The position numbers and the translations under genes were made by a program. The notes beneath the pieces are model-generated. The model saw only the letters and a program-made list of their open reading frames with translations, was not told the origin of the DNA and ran no database searches. Positions 45,001 to 55,327 of a stretch of DNA of 64,000 nt are shown here, piece by piece. This DNA is from Thunnus maccoyii (taxonomy: Eukaryota; Chordata; Actinopteri; Scombriformes; Scombridae). How positions within the stretch are numbered: position 1 is the first letter of the stretch; each line of letters begins with the position of its first letter. Location: assembly GCF_910596095.1 (NCBI RefSeq), contig NC_056536.1:15208791-15272790 (forward strand), written 5' to 3'.

Positions 45001-46407
45001 CAATAGGTTTAAAGGTTCAACATGTAAGAATTGGATTTTAGGTTAAAACATTCCAAAATTAACTAAAATTATTAAAAGAATGTGAAGAATTAACAGTTTT
45101 GACGTTATGTCAAAGACGTATTTGTATTGTATTGCAGAGATATGTACTGAAATTATCATGCTAAACCAGCTAGCTCTGGTCCACCCTGTCTCATTATACC
45201 ACTTTGTACCTGAGGGGCGATAGTGAGTCACTGTAGCATCCAGTCTGCCCTCAGTCCAATATCAGAGGAAGAAGTAGCACCCCCCCCCGCAGTAATGGTG
45301 GAGCTGGGCTGAATGCTGCTGAATTTTTTTCTGTAGAACTATTAATATGTCACTTTATTGAGGTTTAATATTTTCTCAGGCGAGAAAGTAAACATGTAGA
45401 TTCCCAATATGTGGGCAGTTTATCAAAATAATGTCTATTTGGAAAGTTTCACTGATGCCGTCAGAGCAGCCGGTTGCTGCAGATGCTGGCCGGGGGAGAC
45501 ATCAGCTGGTCATGTCAGCTGATCTGATGAACTGCACTGGGTTGAACCAGCTATGTGTAAACTGGCCATATGGCAATGTAGCAACGTAGTGGCAACGTAG
45601 CATATCAGCACATCAGGTGGCCAATATTTACACATTGAACTTTTAAAGGACCAGTGTGTTAGAGTTAGGGGGATCCAAATATTGGCAGAAATGGAATATA
45701 ATATCCATAATTATGTTTTAATTAGTGTATAATCACCTGAAAATAAGAATGATTGTGTTTGATTATCTTAGAATGAGCACTTTACATCTACACAGGGAGC
45801 CGGTCCTCTTCCATGGAGGTCGCCATGTTTCTACAGACAAACCAAAAACTCCAGAGAAGGACTTTCGCGTTTTTCGCGAGTTTCGCGGCCACTGTAGGGT
45901 GGGATGTATTCAGTTGTTGCAATCTGCAACCTCACCGCTAGATGCGGTCCTATCACAATCCTACACACTGTACCTTTAACATTATAGTCAGCATCCAAAA
46001 ACAGAAGTGCAACCACAGAGTACAACTCACCTGACGAGGTGGAAAAACAACACTAAGCTGTCAGCGACTCTCTGGCTGGACCTCACTATGAAGACGTACA
46101 GGTAAACAGCGATGGCCACAGTCCAGAAGAAAGAGCTGGTGTTGGCGAAAGTGGAAATCGCTCCTTGAACGATGCAGTCCACTGAATTTGTGTGAAAAAC
46201 TCTCCAGACTCCGAAAGCGTAGGAGACAGCGGAGAGCCAGTCAGACATCGAGAGGAACACCAGCAGTTTCCGCGGAGTTGTCCTCAGATCTGACCAACAA
46301 ATGTAGGTGAGGATGATGAGCGAGGAGCCCACGAACGACAGCGCGCACGAGCACAAAACGATCACCTGCTCAGACAGGTACACAACTGTCTCATTTCCAG
46401 TTGCCAT
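39063..46407 (-). CDS. gpr157: G-protein coupled receptor 157
   Basis: Orphan seven-helix receptor; in mammals it acts at the primary cilium of radial glia through Gq and inositol phosphate signalling. Exons on the minus strand: 46031-46407, 41048-41261, 39821-40015, 39063-39272; phases join to 331 residues (human 335). The start at 46407 (MATGNETVVYLSEQ) gives an extracellular N-terminus with an NET glycosylation site before helix 1. Conserved stretches are QGAISTFANTSSFFWTVAIA (helix 3), KIGYDASEVSVGWCW (extracellular loop 2), WMLLTGKIWEFLAY (helix 5), LSEYRPIL (intracellular loop 3), and GIGNTSQGAANCIMFVL (helix 7). The C-tail has a Cys cluster (LCCCSKC) suited to palmitoylation. Intron 1 (41262-46030) is 4.8 kb and contains three TTAA-type MITEs. 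Confidence 0.94.
40125..40446. mobile_element. MITE, GCTGCAACTAACGATT-type family, copy 2 (gpr157 intron 2)
   Basis: The ends TAGAGCTGCAATGCTTAGTC and CAAATAATCGTTAGTTGCAT(CCCT) are inverted relative to each other. The interior has CTCAAACGTGAGGATTTG, ATATCTTTGGATTTTAGAC and GTCATTTTATAGACAAAAC, which are typical of this percomorph family. It is related to 10614-10956. Confidence 0.65.
43481..44502. mobile_element. TTAA-flanked MITE, family A, long copy
   Basis: The element is bounded by TTAA on both sides (43477-43480 and 44503-44506). Terminal inverted repeats are AGGTTCAACGTGTAAGA at the left and TCTTACACATTGAACCT at the right. A TTAA duplication is the mark of piggyBac-type transposition. 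There is no transposase frame, so it is nonautonomous. Its left 590 bases match 45013-45600 closely. Confidence 0.75.
44762..44920. repeat. Fragment of the CAGTACTTGAGTAAATGTAC repeat family
   Basis: It holds ATAAAGTAGCATAAAATGGA, TACTTAAGTACAGTACTTGA and the end ATTACTTTCCACCACTG. The same block occurs at 15470-15560. Confidence 0.55.
45013..45642. mobile_element. TTAA-flanked MITE, family A, short copy
   Basis: TTAA flanks at 45009-45012 and 45643-45646; terminal inverted repeats AGGTTCAACATGTAAGAATT and AATATTTACACATTGAACTT. It is a second copy of the 43481-44502 element with the same orientation and an internal deletion of about 380 bases near the right end. The right TTAA is shared with the next element. 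Confidence 0.75.
45647..45975. mobile_element. TTAA-flanked MITE, family B
   Basis: TTAA at 45643-45646 and 45976-45979; terminal repeats AGGACCAGTGTGTTAGA and TCCTACACACTGTACCT. The interior (GGGGGATCCAAATATTGGCA, GGTCCTCTTCCATGGAGGTC, TTTCGCGTTTTTCGCG) is that of a very common percomorph MITE. It ends 52 bases before the splice donor of gpr157 exon 1. Confidence 0.75.
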
Positions 46408-47017
46408 CGTTCACTGTGACTGCACACGAGACACTACAGTATCACTTCAGAGATACGACTATGTTTCAAACACTTCGAGCGGGCTTGTCCGCCAAATTTT
46501 AGACATAATTGAAGTCTCTCCGCGTTATTTTCTTCTCCAGTCGAGCGACATTTAGCGCAGAGTCGTCTGGAGAAGTTTGACCTAACAAACTGCGTCCTAT
46601 GAAGCCTCTGAAAACTTTTCCTCCAGTGTTTAACCCCTCCCTCCCCGCCTCCTCACTTCTCTCTGTCGTTGCACCAACCGGAACCTAAAGCTGCAGTCAG
46701 AGTCAGCTGCTGCTACGGGCAGACTCTATTTTTGGCTCTAATGGTCTTAACTGGTGCTGTGACCCTCGCTATGTCCCCAGAGATTGTCACACAAGAACAA
46801 ACAATCTTTTATTACTGTTTTCCTGTGAGAAAATATTACATCTGATTTCAATTTAATTTGATTCTCACGTAAAAAATGTAAACCATTATAACAGCTGGCC
46901 CACTCCTTGTTAAAAGTTTGGTAATATATCAATATTCACTCAATATCAATATTGTGTTTAAGATGCTTTCTTAAAAAAAAAAAAAATCATTATAGTGATC
47001 ATAATAATAAGCTTAAC

Positions 47018-47083
47018 AGTACCAGTCAAACACACTTTCTCATTCAAGTGAATGGGAAGGTGTATCCAAACGTTTGAACTGTA
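47018..47083. mobile_element. Tc1-like terminal-repeat hairpin relic
   Basis: A 66-base near-palindrome begins AGTACCAGTCAAA and turns back through GAAGGTGTATCCAAACGTTT to GAACTGTA. The AGTACCAGTCAAA...GTTTGGA arrangement is the terminal inverted repeat of a fish Tc1-like family. The two ends are joined with almost nothing between them. Confidence 0.5.
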
Positions 47084-47160
47084 TGTAGCACTTTTTAAAA
47101 ACAATTTTACCAAGTGCTTTACAAAACACAATGTAATAACAGGCCAAAATTAATAAGAAC

Positions 47161-47163
<3 letters not shown>

Positions 47164-47195
<32 letters not shown>
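47164..47195. repeat. (AAT)n microsatellite
   Basis: An uninterrupted run of about 11 AAT units. Confidence 0.95.
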
Positions 47196-47203
<8 letters not shown>

Positions 47204-49225
47204 CAATAAATGAATAATAGGAGAATAAAGGGGTACATAAAAACCTCGCCAGATGAGGTAAAATCAGCTGAATGATAGCAGCAATGCACATTTGCCCCAT
47301 TAGAGCCCATTAGAGCTTGAAGTTATCAATAAAGCTTTAGAAATAATTCATAAAGACAAGTGGAACACAGTGCAGGGATGCAAGGACCAGTGAAACGATG
47401 TGATGTTCCAGTTAAAATCCTAGCTGCAGAATTTAGAAGAAGGAGAAAGAAATGGTTTACTAATGTCAGTGAACAGGGCATCCCCAAAATATTATCATTG
47501 TGTAAAAATAGTGAAAATGTCCATCAAAACTGCTCCCGAGGTAGAGTCTTTAAATTTCTTTGTCAGATACTCCTAAAACCTCAAAAGCATTTTTAAAAAT
47601 CAGCAAATTGTCACATTTGAGATGTGATTTTGATACTCACATCAAATGATTTATCAGATGATAATGATCAAAATCTTTGTAGATTAATTGTTTTGTTGAT
47701 CGAGAAATTGTTCCAACGCTATATCAAAGTCTTCAAGCAAACACTGTGTAAATATTCTCCAGCCGTGCGTTGTATTGCTACCCAGTGAACATACTGGTGA
47801 GACGTCTGATTTAAATAGTCGGGGGAAACACTGCAGATCAAGAGTATATATATTTAATTTTTAAAACACAGTTCACACACGTTTAAATTTTACACATCAA
47901 ACATGTATTGAAGCTTTCCCATGTTGGAAAACCTGAGACACCTTCAGTGAGCCGGCAGCATCTCGGCATTCTGGAGCAAATGAAAATATAAATTTAATTA
48001 AAATTGGCTTCTGATGGCCAGCTTTTACCACAAAGTAAATTCCCTTATTGGGCTCACAGGCTGCCATTAATAACGTAAACGTTTGTGACAATTTGGAGTA
48101 AGAAATAAAATCCCATTAATTCTTTGCTGGTCTTGTAATTGCGGTTCACCAGAGAGTTTTAAGAGCAGGAAGATATGAAGCCATAAAGCAGTGACCTTGT
48201 GTGAGAGCAGGATTTTACTGCTCCTGCATTGCTGCAGCCAAGAAAATCTGCAACCTCTTTTTTGTGTTTGCAGCAATGCAGTGGCACGTTGCTTTTTCCT
48301 GCAGTCCGCAGTAAAAACACATCTGCATCGCAATCACAGATGACCAGCGATCAGTTTTACGACACACAATATTTTCCACTCAGTCATCACAATAAATCAG
48401 CTAAAGATTCTGTTATTCTGTCAAACAAAAGCCGTTTTTTTTTTTTGAGCTCTTAAATCAGGAGCTCACCATACGTGCAGCTGCATCGTGTTTGTTTGTG
48501 TCTGTGAAAACCTAAATTAGTGTGCAGCTGCCATCCAGGATATTGTGGCTCATCTGCACTCATTAGGTCTGCTGTGTTCGCACGGCATCGTCACTTTTTC
48601 AATGGTCTCAAACTGCTTTTACACACTGCAAAGTGGTTCATATAACACAAGTAATGTGAAAACAAAGAAGGCAAATGAATGAATCAGTCTTCCATTAACT
48701 TTTAGTTACTTCTTTTTTTTTTTTATTTATAATTATAATTTATGACATGAAGAAATTATTAAACCGCAAAAAATTACCATGTTCACTGTTAATGAAATGG
48801 AAAAGGATTCTTGGCTGTCTTAATAAAAAAAAATTACAATGTAAGTTGCAAATTGCTACAATGTTTGATGAACAAAAAGCATCCTGGGAGGTTGTTTTCA
48901 GTCACAAGATGGCAGCAGAGGATCACAAAAGTACAAAACACACTGCTTAAGTTTGATGCTTTGATCCAACTACAACATTATAGAGGCTGTCAACACACAG
49001 GCAATGCTCTCAGTTGATCTATCTCCAATTAATTGTGTATCAAGTCCTCAGCTCTTGTTAACCTGACATTAATTTCTATTGTGTCAGCACACGTGTTAAA
49101 AAAAAAAAAAAACTTACAGAAGCAGCAGGATCCATGTTTGCTACAATGCTGATAAGCGTTTTCTCCTCCTCATCTCGTTTTTCTCCCTGTGACGGCTGTG
49201 ATCCCGTGGGGCCTCTTATTGCGAA

Positions 49226-49308
49226 GAATTTCTGCGGCAGTATACTTGCTGATTGCTTCGTTCTCACTCCTCACAACAACCAGCTAAGACACTGCCAGAG
49301 AAACACCC
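49226..49308 (-). ncRNA. mir34a: mir-34a precursor hairpin
   Basis: The minus strand at 49297-49276 is identical to the mature vertebrate miR-34a-5p over all 22 bases (starts TGGCAGTGTC, seed GGCAGTG, ends GGTTGT). The opposite arm at about 49255-49234 (CAATCAGCAAGTATACTGCC...) is the known miR-34a-3p. The arms pair, with a GTGAGGAGTGAGAACGAAG loop and a stem extension GTTTCT/AGAAAT. In human, MIR34A lies just beyond GPR157 on the same strand as GPR157; the arrangement here is the same. miR-34a represses cell-cycle and anti-apoptotic targets and is a direct p53 target. The host transcript must start at higher coordinates; see 53314-53539. Confidence 0.96.
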
Positions 49309-52300
49309 ACAGCAGCCGTATGTATCCGCCCGTCCCTGACAGGATCCCGACCGGGCCTTTGCCGGGCACCTCCACCTGTGAGTCTGGCACTACGGATGCT
49401 CTCACTTCTCACAGCCAGGTTTGTGGTGGTGGTTGCTTGGAAGCAGACGGCCTCACACTAAAAGACCCCCGGGGGGGGGTTGGTGTGGTCCTGCGCCAGC
49501 AGCCGGAAGCTCTATAAGAGAAGCAGGAAATAATGGTTGAATAAACTGTATTTGGCCTAAATTTCCTCCTAGAATTAAAAATGAATATCTGGATGGATTC
49601 ACTTTCTTTTTAGAAATCTTGAATTAATAATAAAAGACACATCCTCCTCTGCCCACCTCGCTTTTATATAACTGCGATGCATTGATGAGTCCAAAAGTGA
49701 CCCAAAGCTTGCTCCCGAACACATTCTTGATACTCTCCTAGCCTTTTGTGCAGCATCACTTTAAGTGCACACAACTTGGGCAAACACAAACACCCCCGAA
49801 CTAAGAATAGACTTGCCATGACTCATGATTTTGCAACAAAAAGCTCAGTTTGATTTACCTCTCATCTACTTCTATGTGTGTGTGTGTGTCTATCTGTTCA
49901 CATGAGTGCCATATAATGCAAATGCCTGTGTGTGTGTGTGTTTACCTAGGGGAGATCAAGTAAAATCCCTTTGCTATCAGTCGCGTTTGCTCGCTGCAGT
50001 GCTATTTTGGGCCAGCTGACCATTCCATACTGTCCTCTCCCCGTGGACTCTGCCTTGCTGACAGGACAACATGGATACTAGTGAGCGATCTGCACTCGCG
50101 AGCAAATGAGCGAAGACGGAGGGAATTATGAAGGAGAAAGAGAGGTCTCGGTGGGATGGAAAATATACAGTTGGATGAATGTCCTCTGTTGAAATCCGCA
50201 AGGCTATTTGTAGCTCTTCATGTCTGCTTTTGGTGTATTTTATGACGCATTTCTGGTTGTATAACTGGAAATTCCTTGCTGATTGGTGGTTAGGGCATTT
50301 TGACCTTATCTGATGTCAAAGAAAGAATTTAGATTCTTCTAAGAAAGATGTTTGTGATGCTCTGATGCAACTTTTGTCACAACATGCCCGCTGATACTAA
50401 CACTTCCTATTTATTTGTCTGACCCATCCTCATCTTACACACAGATACAAGTGATGTCCACAGACAAACATAGAGACACTTTGTGACCTACTGTCAGTTG
50501 CCAAAACGGCTGCATCCGTGTCTCATTGTGGCGAGCCAGACGCTGCCTTCACCGAGCACATGATGACAGGAATTCCTTCCTGCCCATGGCTTGATGTAAT
50601 CCCTAATACAGGATTGAGGAATGCCAGTGAAAACAACACCCTGCTCGCTAAATGAATGACTGGCTGCCTCGCTGCTTCACACTGCAAACAGCAGCGGCAG
50701 CAGGAGCAGTAACGAGCCTCGACTCATAAACCTGTCCGCAAATATGTGTCAGGCCTCAGGCTGGGTTTTAGCTTCCCTGACAGATTTTTTGTCTTCCTGT
50801 TTCTCTGCTGTTGGACAAACAAACAAAGGTTGTGGGAAACTGTTCTTCAAATATTATTGTGATTATCGTAGTAGGTGACTGACAAGAATATTTAGATTGA
50901 CTCGAAGTTAAATGATTTTCAGGTTCATGTTAAACATTTCTTAATTCAGAATATTTTCGACCAGCTATACTGATATGACATGGATATAGGCTTAAGTTAT
51001 AAATATTAATGTAAAAGTAGCTCGCCTTCTATTATTTATACGTCCTATAGGTCATATAAAGGGTGCTGACGCAGGAGCAGGATGGCACAAAGATGAATGA
51101 GAGCTAGAGAGATGTCCAGATGAAGCTACATCATCAAAAAGCTCAGGAACATTTTGTCACGCAACGTTATCAGAGCTATATTTGATTTTTTTGGAGTCAC
51201 GTTTTACAAATTCTGAATGAATAATAGACGGTGATAAACCTTGTTTACTTTGTCAAAAGTGGTACCAAATATTTTATTCATAATAAGTTATTCAGATGTT
51301 TATTTAAGTAAGTTTTGCTTATATTTCCAGATTATAGATGAAAAAGGTATGATTTTAGTATTTGTACTGATCATCTTAAGTATCTTATTGGCATCAGTAT
51401 TAAACATTGAACCGAACTTTATGCCTTGTCAAATCAGGTATTAAGTGTCCAAATCTTGATTGAAAAAAAAAATAGAATAATCAGTATTTTTACATGTATT
51501 GGAGTATCATAAGTGTACAGTGTCAAATGTGCACACAGTGTTTGTCTCTGAGTAACCATGCGACCTTAATAAGTCTGCAGTTCATGACATGTTCAACCTA
51601 CAGGCAACAATTCTCCTTAGCAGCACTGTAAGATTTCCCATCACATCTCCCCAAACACACGCACACATATACACTCCAACCTCGGGCCCACCTACGCTTT
51701 CTGGATCTGCAGGATCCCTTTGCTGTCAAGGCCTCGGCTTCTAAAAACTCACACACTCAGCTAACGAATCACCTCCAACCCTGCGCACTTCACTTCACAT
51801 CTCTGCTCTCTGCTCGCTTCTCTGTGCTGTGCATTTCTCGGTTGCTCCGGTGTCAGCTAACCACGCTTTAACAGTCATGCTTCCCTGCTCTGGTCCCATT
51901 CCACAAACCTAATCACCTTATGGCTAACAATGACATTAGTATTTTACTGTAGAGCCATGTTTCTGAACAATGCTACACATGACACGCGTACTGACGGCAT
52001 GCCTGGCGAGCTTAGCCTCTCGTGAGGGTTTTTGTGGCACAAGCAGGTAGATTGATTCAGTTTATATTGAAGATATAATGTTCAAATTAACAATTCAAAC
52101 CCACCATTTGAAGCAAGTCGATATAAAAATGATCAGAGGTGATAAAAGCCTGATCGTAAAATTTAGTCTCGACCTTTCTTATTAGTTTTTGAACTTTTCT
52201 ATGAGCTGAAATCTTTTTTTAATGGGTGTGAATTGGTTTCATCAGTATTCTCTCCTATCAGCCTTGTATGTCAAACTGCAGTGTGTTAATAATTCAATGG

Positions 52301-53262
52301 TTTTGAGTCTTTCTCACAGCGTGCACCACCCCTGGTTACCAGAAAACAAGAGTTGCCCCAGTTACTATCTGTGTGCCGGACCACACACACACAGGTAAAA
52401 TACACAGATCATAGTACACACGACACTAAATGATTATCATTTGAGTCACTTGAGTGATTAGTGTATTTGAGTTTTGACAGACCCATGTGACCACAAGTTT
52501 TTTTTTTTTTACTGTGGAGCTAATCGGTAACATATTCCGATTATATCTTGACAACGTGGACAGTCTGGGTGTCTTTTCCTGCTTTTCTGTGTGTGGTATA
52601 TTTACTCTTGTGACGCTTCCTGACTCACACACTGATCCTGCTTCTCCTCTGAAATAAGAAGCCTATTCGAATCAGAACGTGATTGTCATTTTGTGAGCAG
52701 CTAACGAGAAAAACGAGGAACTCTGAACTCTTTATCTCATTGTTCTTGGCTTTTCAGGAATGAGAGGTGGCCTGCTGGGTCTCCTGATGGAAACCGGCTG
52801 TCATTCTGAACGGAGGAGAAAACAACAACAAACAAACAGCTGGACCCAAAATCTGGTTAGACGATGACCAGTCGAGTCCTTGTGGACTTGTGAAAGGGTG
52901 GCGGTGCTCTCTCTGTGTGTGTGGAGGTTACTGTGCCGCTGTGTGGTCGTGCGTCTGGGTGTATCACAGTTATCTGCATTCAGTAACCTTTTGTATAGTT
53001 ACCATGGCGTCATCTTAGCATCAGGACTCGGCTTGGATGCTTTCACAACACTCAGAGCTTCTCTCATTTCTACATCAATCAACTTACAGGCCCGGTTAAG
53101 CAGATATGAGGGCCTCGATGTGACGTGTTTCGATTCCCCCCCACACACTAATTACTCTGAAGTTTTATTCAAAGTAGATGTGTGCTGAATTCCTCTTTGC
53201 AATAAAAATGAACCGTCATTCACAGGAGGGCTCAGCTATAATATTATATGTCAGAGGCTTTT

Positions 53263-53302
<40 letters not shown>

Positions 53303-53313
53303 GACACTCACCA
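49309..53313. other. Spacer or intron upstream of mir34a
   Basis: No protein-coding gene is supported; the plus-strand frame 49134-49517 lies opposite the mir34a hairpin and has no domain. A minus-strand acceptor-like TTCTCTTATAG near 49512 could begin the exon holding mir34a. Poly-G/C and short (GT)n tracts occur at 49470-49480, 49876-49888 and 49928-49940. I see nothing else. Confidence 0.45.
53266..53299. repeat. (AC)n microsatellite
   Basis: 17 AC units. It lies directly downstream (minus-strand sense) of the candidate donor at 53314. Confidence 0.95.
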
Positions 53314-53440
53314 GGCAATGTGGCAGTAGTGGAGCTCCTCCATCCATGCTCGTCTCCAGCGAGTGCACACTGGTGTTGACATCAACAGGATCTTGTCCAT
53401 TGTGTGGGTCACTTCACACTGGCAAACTGTTGACCACAAG

Positions 53441-53477
<37 letters not shown>

Positions 53478-53519
53478 TCGCTTTCACTGGCTGTCTCTCT
53501 CTGCTTCAGTCAGGCAGCA
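53314..53519 (-). ncRNA. Candidate first exon of primary mir-34a transcript
   Basis: A consensus minus-strand donor, TTGCCTG|GTGAGTGTC, ends an exon at 53314. Just upstream, at 53520-53539, is a p53-type element. In human the p53 site of MIR34A sits at the start of the noncoding host transcript tens of kilobases from the hairpin. Here the spacing to the hairpin is about 4 kb. A (CT)n tract at 53444-53476 falls inside the proposed exon. The right boundary is only a guess set by the p53 motif. The donor and motif are seen; the transcript is inferred. Confidence 0.3.
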
Positions 53520-53539
53520 CAACAAGTCAAGGCATGTTC
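53520..53539. promoter_or_regulatory. p53 response element candidate for mir34a
   Basis: Two half-sites with no spacer: CAACAAGTCA (8/10) and AGGCATGTTC (10/10), against RRRCWWGYYY. Both CWWG cores are intact, giving 18/20 overall. It lies 4.2 kb upstream of the mir-34a hairpin in transcription direction. Confidence 0.4.
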
Positions 53540-54916
53540 CAACACACCACCAACAGCCGGACGGGTGTATGAGCCTGCTCCTAGACCAGAGGGGGAGGAG
53601 CAGAGGATCAGAGAGGGGGGGAAACCCAGAAAGGACCCAGCATGACTCAGCCTGCTGCTTCAATCGGTTAGCATACACAGCCTTCAGTTGGAGCACTTTT
53701 ACACATGAGTGAGTTATTGTTTAAAGGTACATTAAGATCGATTTATCTGTATGAAAAGGCTACATCGATTTCCTCACTAAAGCAGAGATGATGTGATGGA
53801 TGACGGCAAACTGACTGAAGCAGTGTTAAAGAGAAGATTTTTTTGAATTGGACTGACATGTCAGATCATAAAACTGGAGTCCAGTTTGCCTGCAGGCGGC
53901 GACCCACAGTAGCTTTAGTATGAATTATAAGACTGAGGAAACCTGAGGGAATGCATGTGCAAAGATATGAAACACTGAAATATTAACATTTTCCTGGAGC
54001 AGTGATGTTTAATGTCGAATATGAATTTAAAAGCTATTTATTCATACAGCAAAGAAAGAATCTTTTTTTCAGATCAGAGAGATGCTCATATACAAATGTG
54101 CCTTGCACGCTATTTAGCTACTGACACATTAAACCGCATTAAATGTGCAGATTCATCACCATCCGTGAGCTGCTAATTATGCAGAGCTGCTCTGATGCTA
54201 GCTGGGATTTTTTTTTTTTTTTTTTACTAGAGGAGGGGTGACGCCAGTTCATCACTGCTGTAGTGGAAGTTGATCACTAGGCAGATTCTGGGTGCAGCGG
54301 CAGGAACCAGCTCAGCAAAACTCACCTGCTACAATATGGTTTCTGTCTGGCTGCCTGAGCATCTATCTCTAAAACGCCGTACTGTACTGTACATCACTGG
54401 TGCCGCTCTCCACTGCATCAGTCAACACACTGATGACCTTATCAGTGAAAGAGCAAAGTCACTATGATGTTACGCCTAGAAAGAACTCAAAGCACTCTTA
54501 GCTCTGCTTGGAGGTTTGTCTTTCCCCCCGCTGACAGAAAACAGACAAGCAGAGCAACTTTGTAAAAGAGCAGAACAGACGTATTTGCCTGCAGATTTAA
54601 TTTATTGGAAGTAGTGATGCGGCACTGCACTGCACAGCAGCGTTTTGACAAAGTGCCAGGAGTAGTTTCACCAACTGAGTAGCTTCTTAATTTATGGAAG
54701 CATGAGCTATCTGTTTGCACAAGAGTGAAATATGGACAACCATTGAGCCGGCCCGCTCACAGGAAATTCTCCTTTGCACCTCAGTTAAATCACCACAGAA
54801 AAACTGTTAATTTATTCGTCTTCCTACCTTGGACACAAATTGCAGCTGAGGCCTCACACTTGCATCTGTGTCAATCTGGGGGGAGCGGAGGAGGGGGGGG
54901 AGAGGAACCCCTAGCC

Positions 54917-54937
54917 CAGCAAGTTCAAAGCTTGCTG
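54917..54937. promoter_or_regulatory. Second p53-like element
   Basis: CAGCAAGTTC and AAGCTTGCTG (9/10 each) are separated by one base. Both cores (CAAG, CTTG) are intact. It is weaker in context than 53520-53539 because no exon boundary is near. Confidence 0.25.
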
Positions 54938-55066
54938 CATTGATTACATCATCGAAACTGGAGTGCTGGAATGGGACAATGCACCATCAGAGGTGGGGGG
55001 AGGGGGAGGGTGGGGGGGGGACAACCGGCTAATCTCACCATTGCTTCCCTGTGGAGCTCCATGAGC

Positions 55067-55072
55067 TGTGTG

Positions 55073-55138
<66 letters not shown>
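55067..55138. repeat. (GT)n microsatellite
   Basis: About 35 GT units with one CGT interruption near the start; followed by CTCTTTCTCTTTCTC. Confidence 0.95.
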
Positions 55139-55140
<2 letters not shown>

Positions 55141-55291
55141 TCTTTCTCTTTCTCTTCTGTCTCTAAACTCAGCTTAGTCCAGTCCACAGCAAGACGGCCT
55201 GCTCTCCCTCACATTCAGCACTGCTGTGTCACGTGACTGAAGGACTGTCTGTGTCTGAGGGAGAATGATAGTCTTGATGTGCATCGCTGTG

Positions 55292-55327
<36 letters not shown>

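Larger units (their letters stand above)
46408..49225. other. gpr157 upstream region up to mir34a
   Basis: 46408-46740 is likely the gpr157 promoter and 5' UTR (moderately GC-rich, TCCCTCCCCGCCTCC). The rest is AT-rich with no gene. It holds a Tc1-like hairpin relic at 47018-47083, an L2-type tail in reverse at about 47086-47130, (AAT)n at 47164-47195, and T-rich tracts. If the primary mir-34a transcript ends here, minus-strand AATAAA near 48720 is a candidate end. Confidence 0.5.

Noticed and set aside
49134-49517. 127-residue plus-strand frame
   Set aside because: It runs across the mir-34a hairpin on the opposite strand; no domain, so its openness is best explained by chance.
53178-53645. 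155-residue plus-strand frame with a His/Thr and Leu/Ser run
   Set aside because: The runs are the (AC)n and (CT)n microsatellites; no conserved part.
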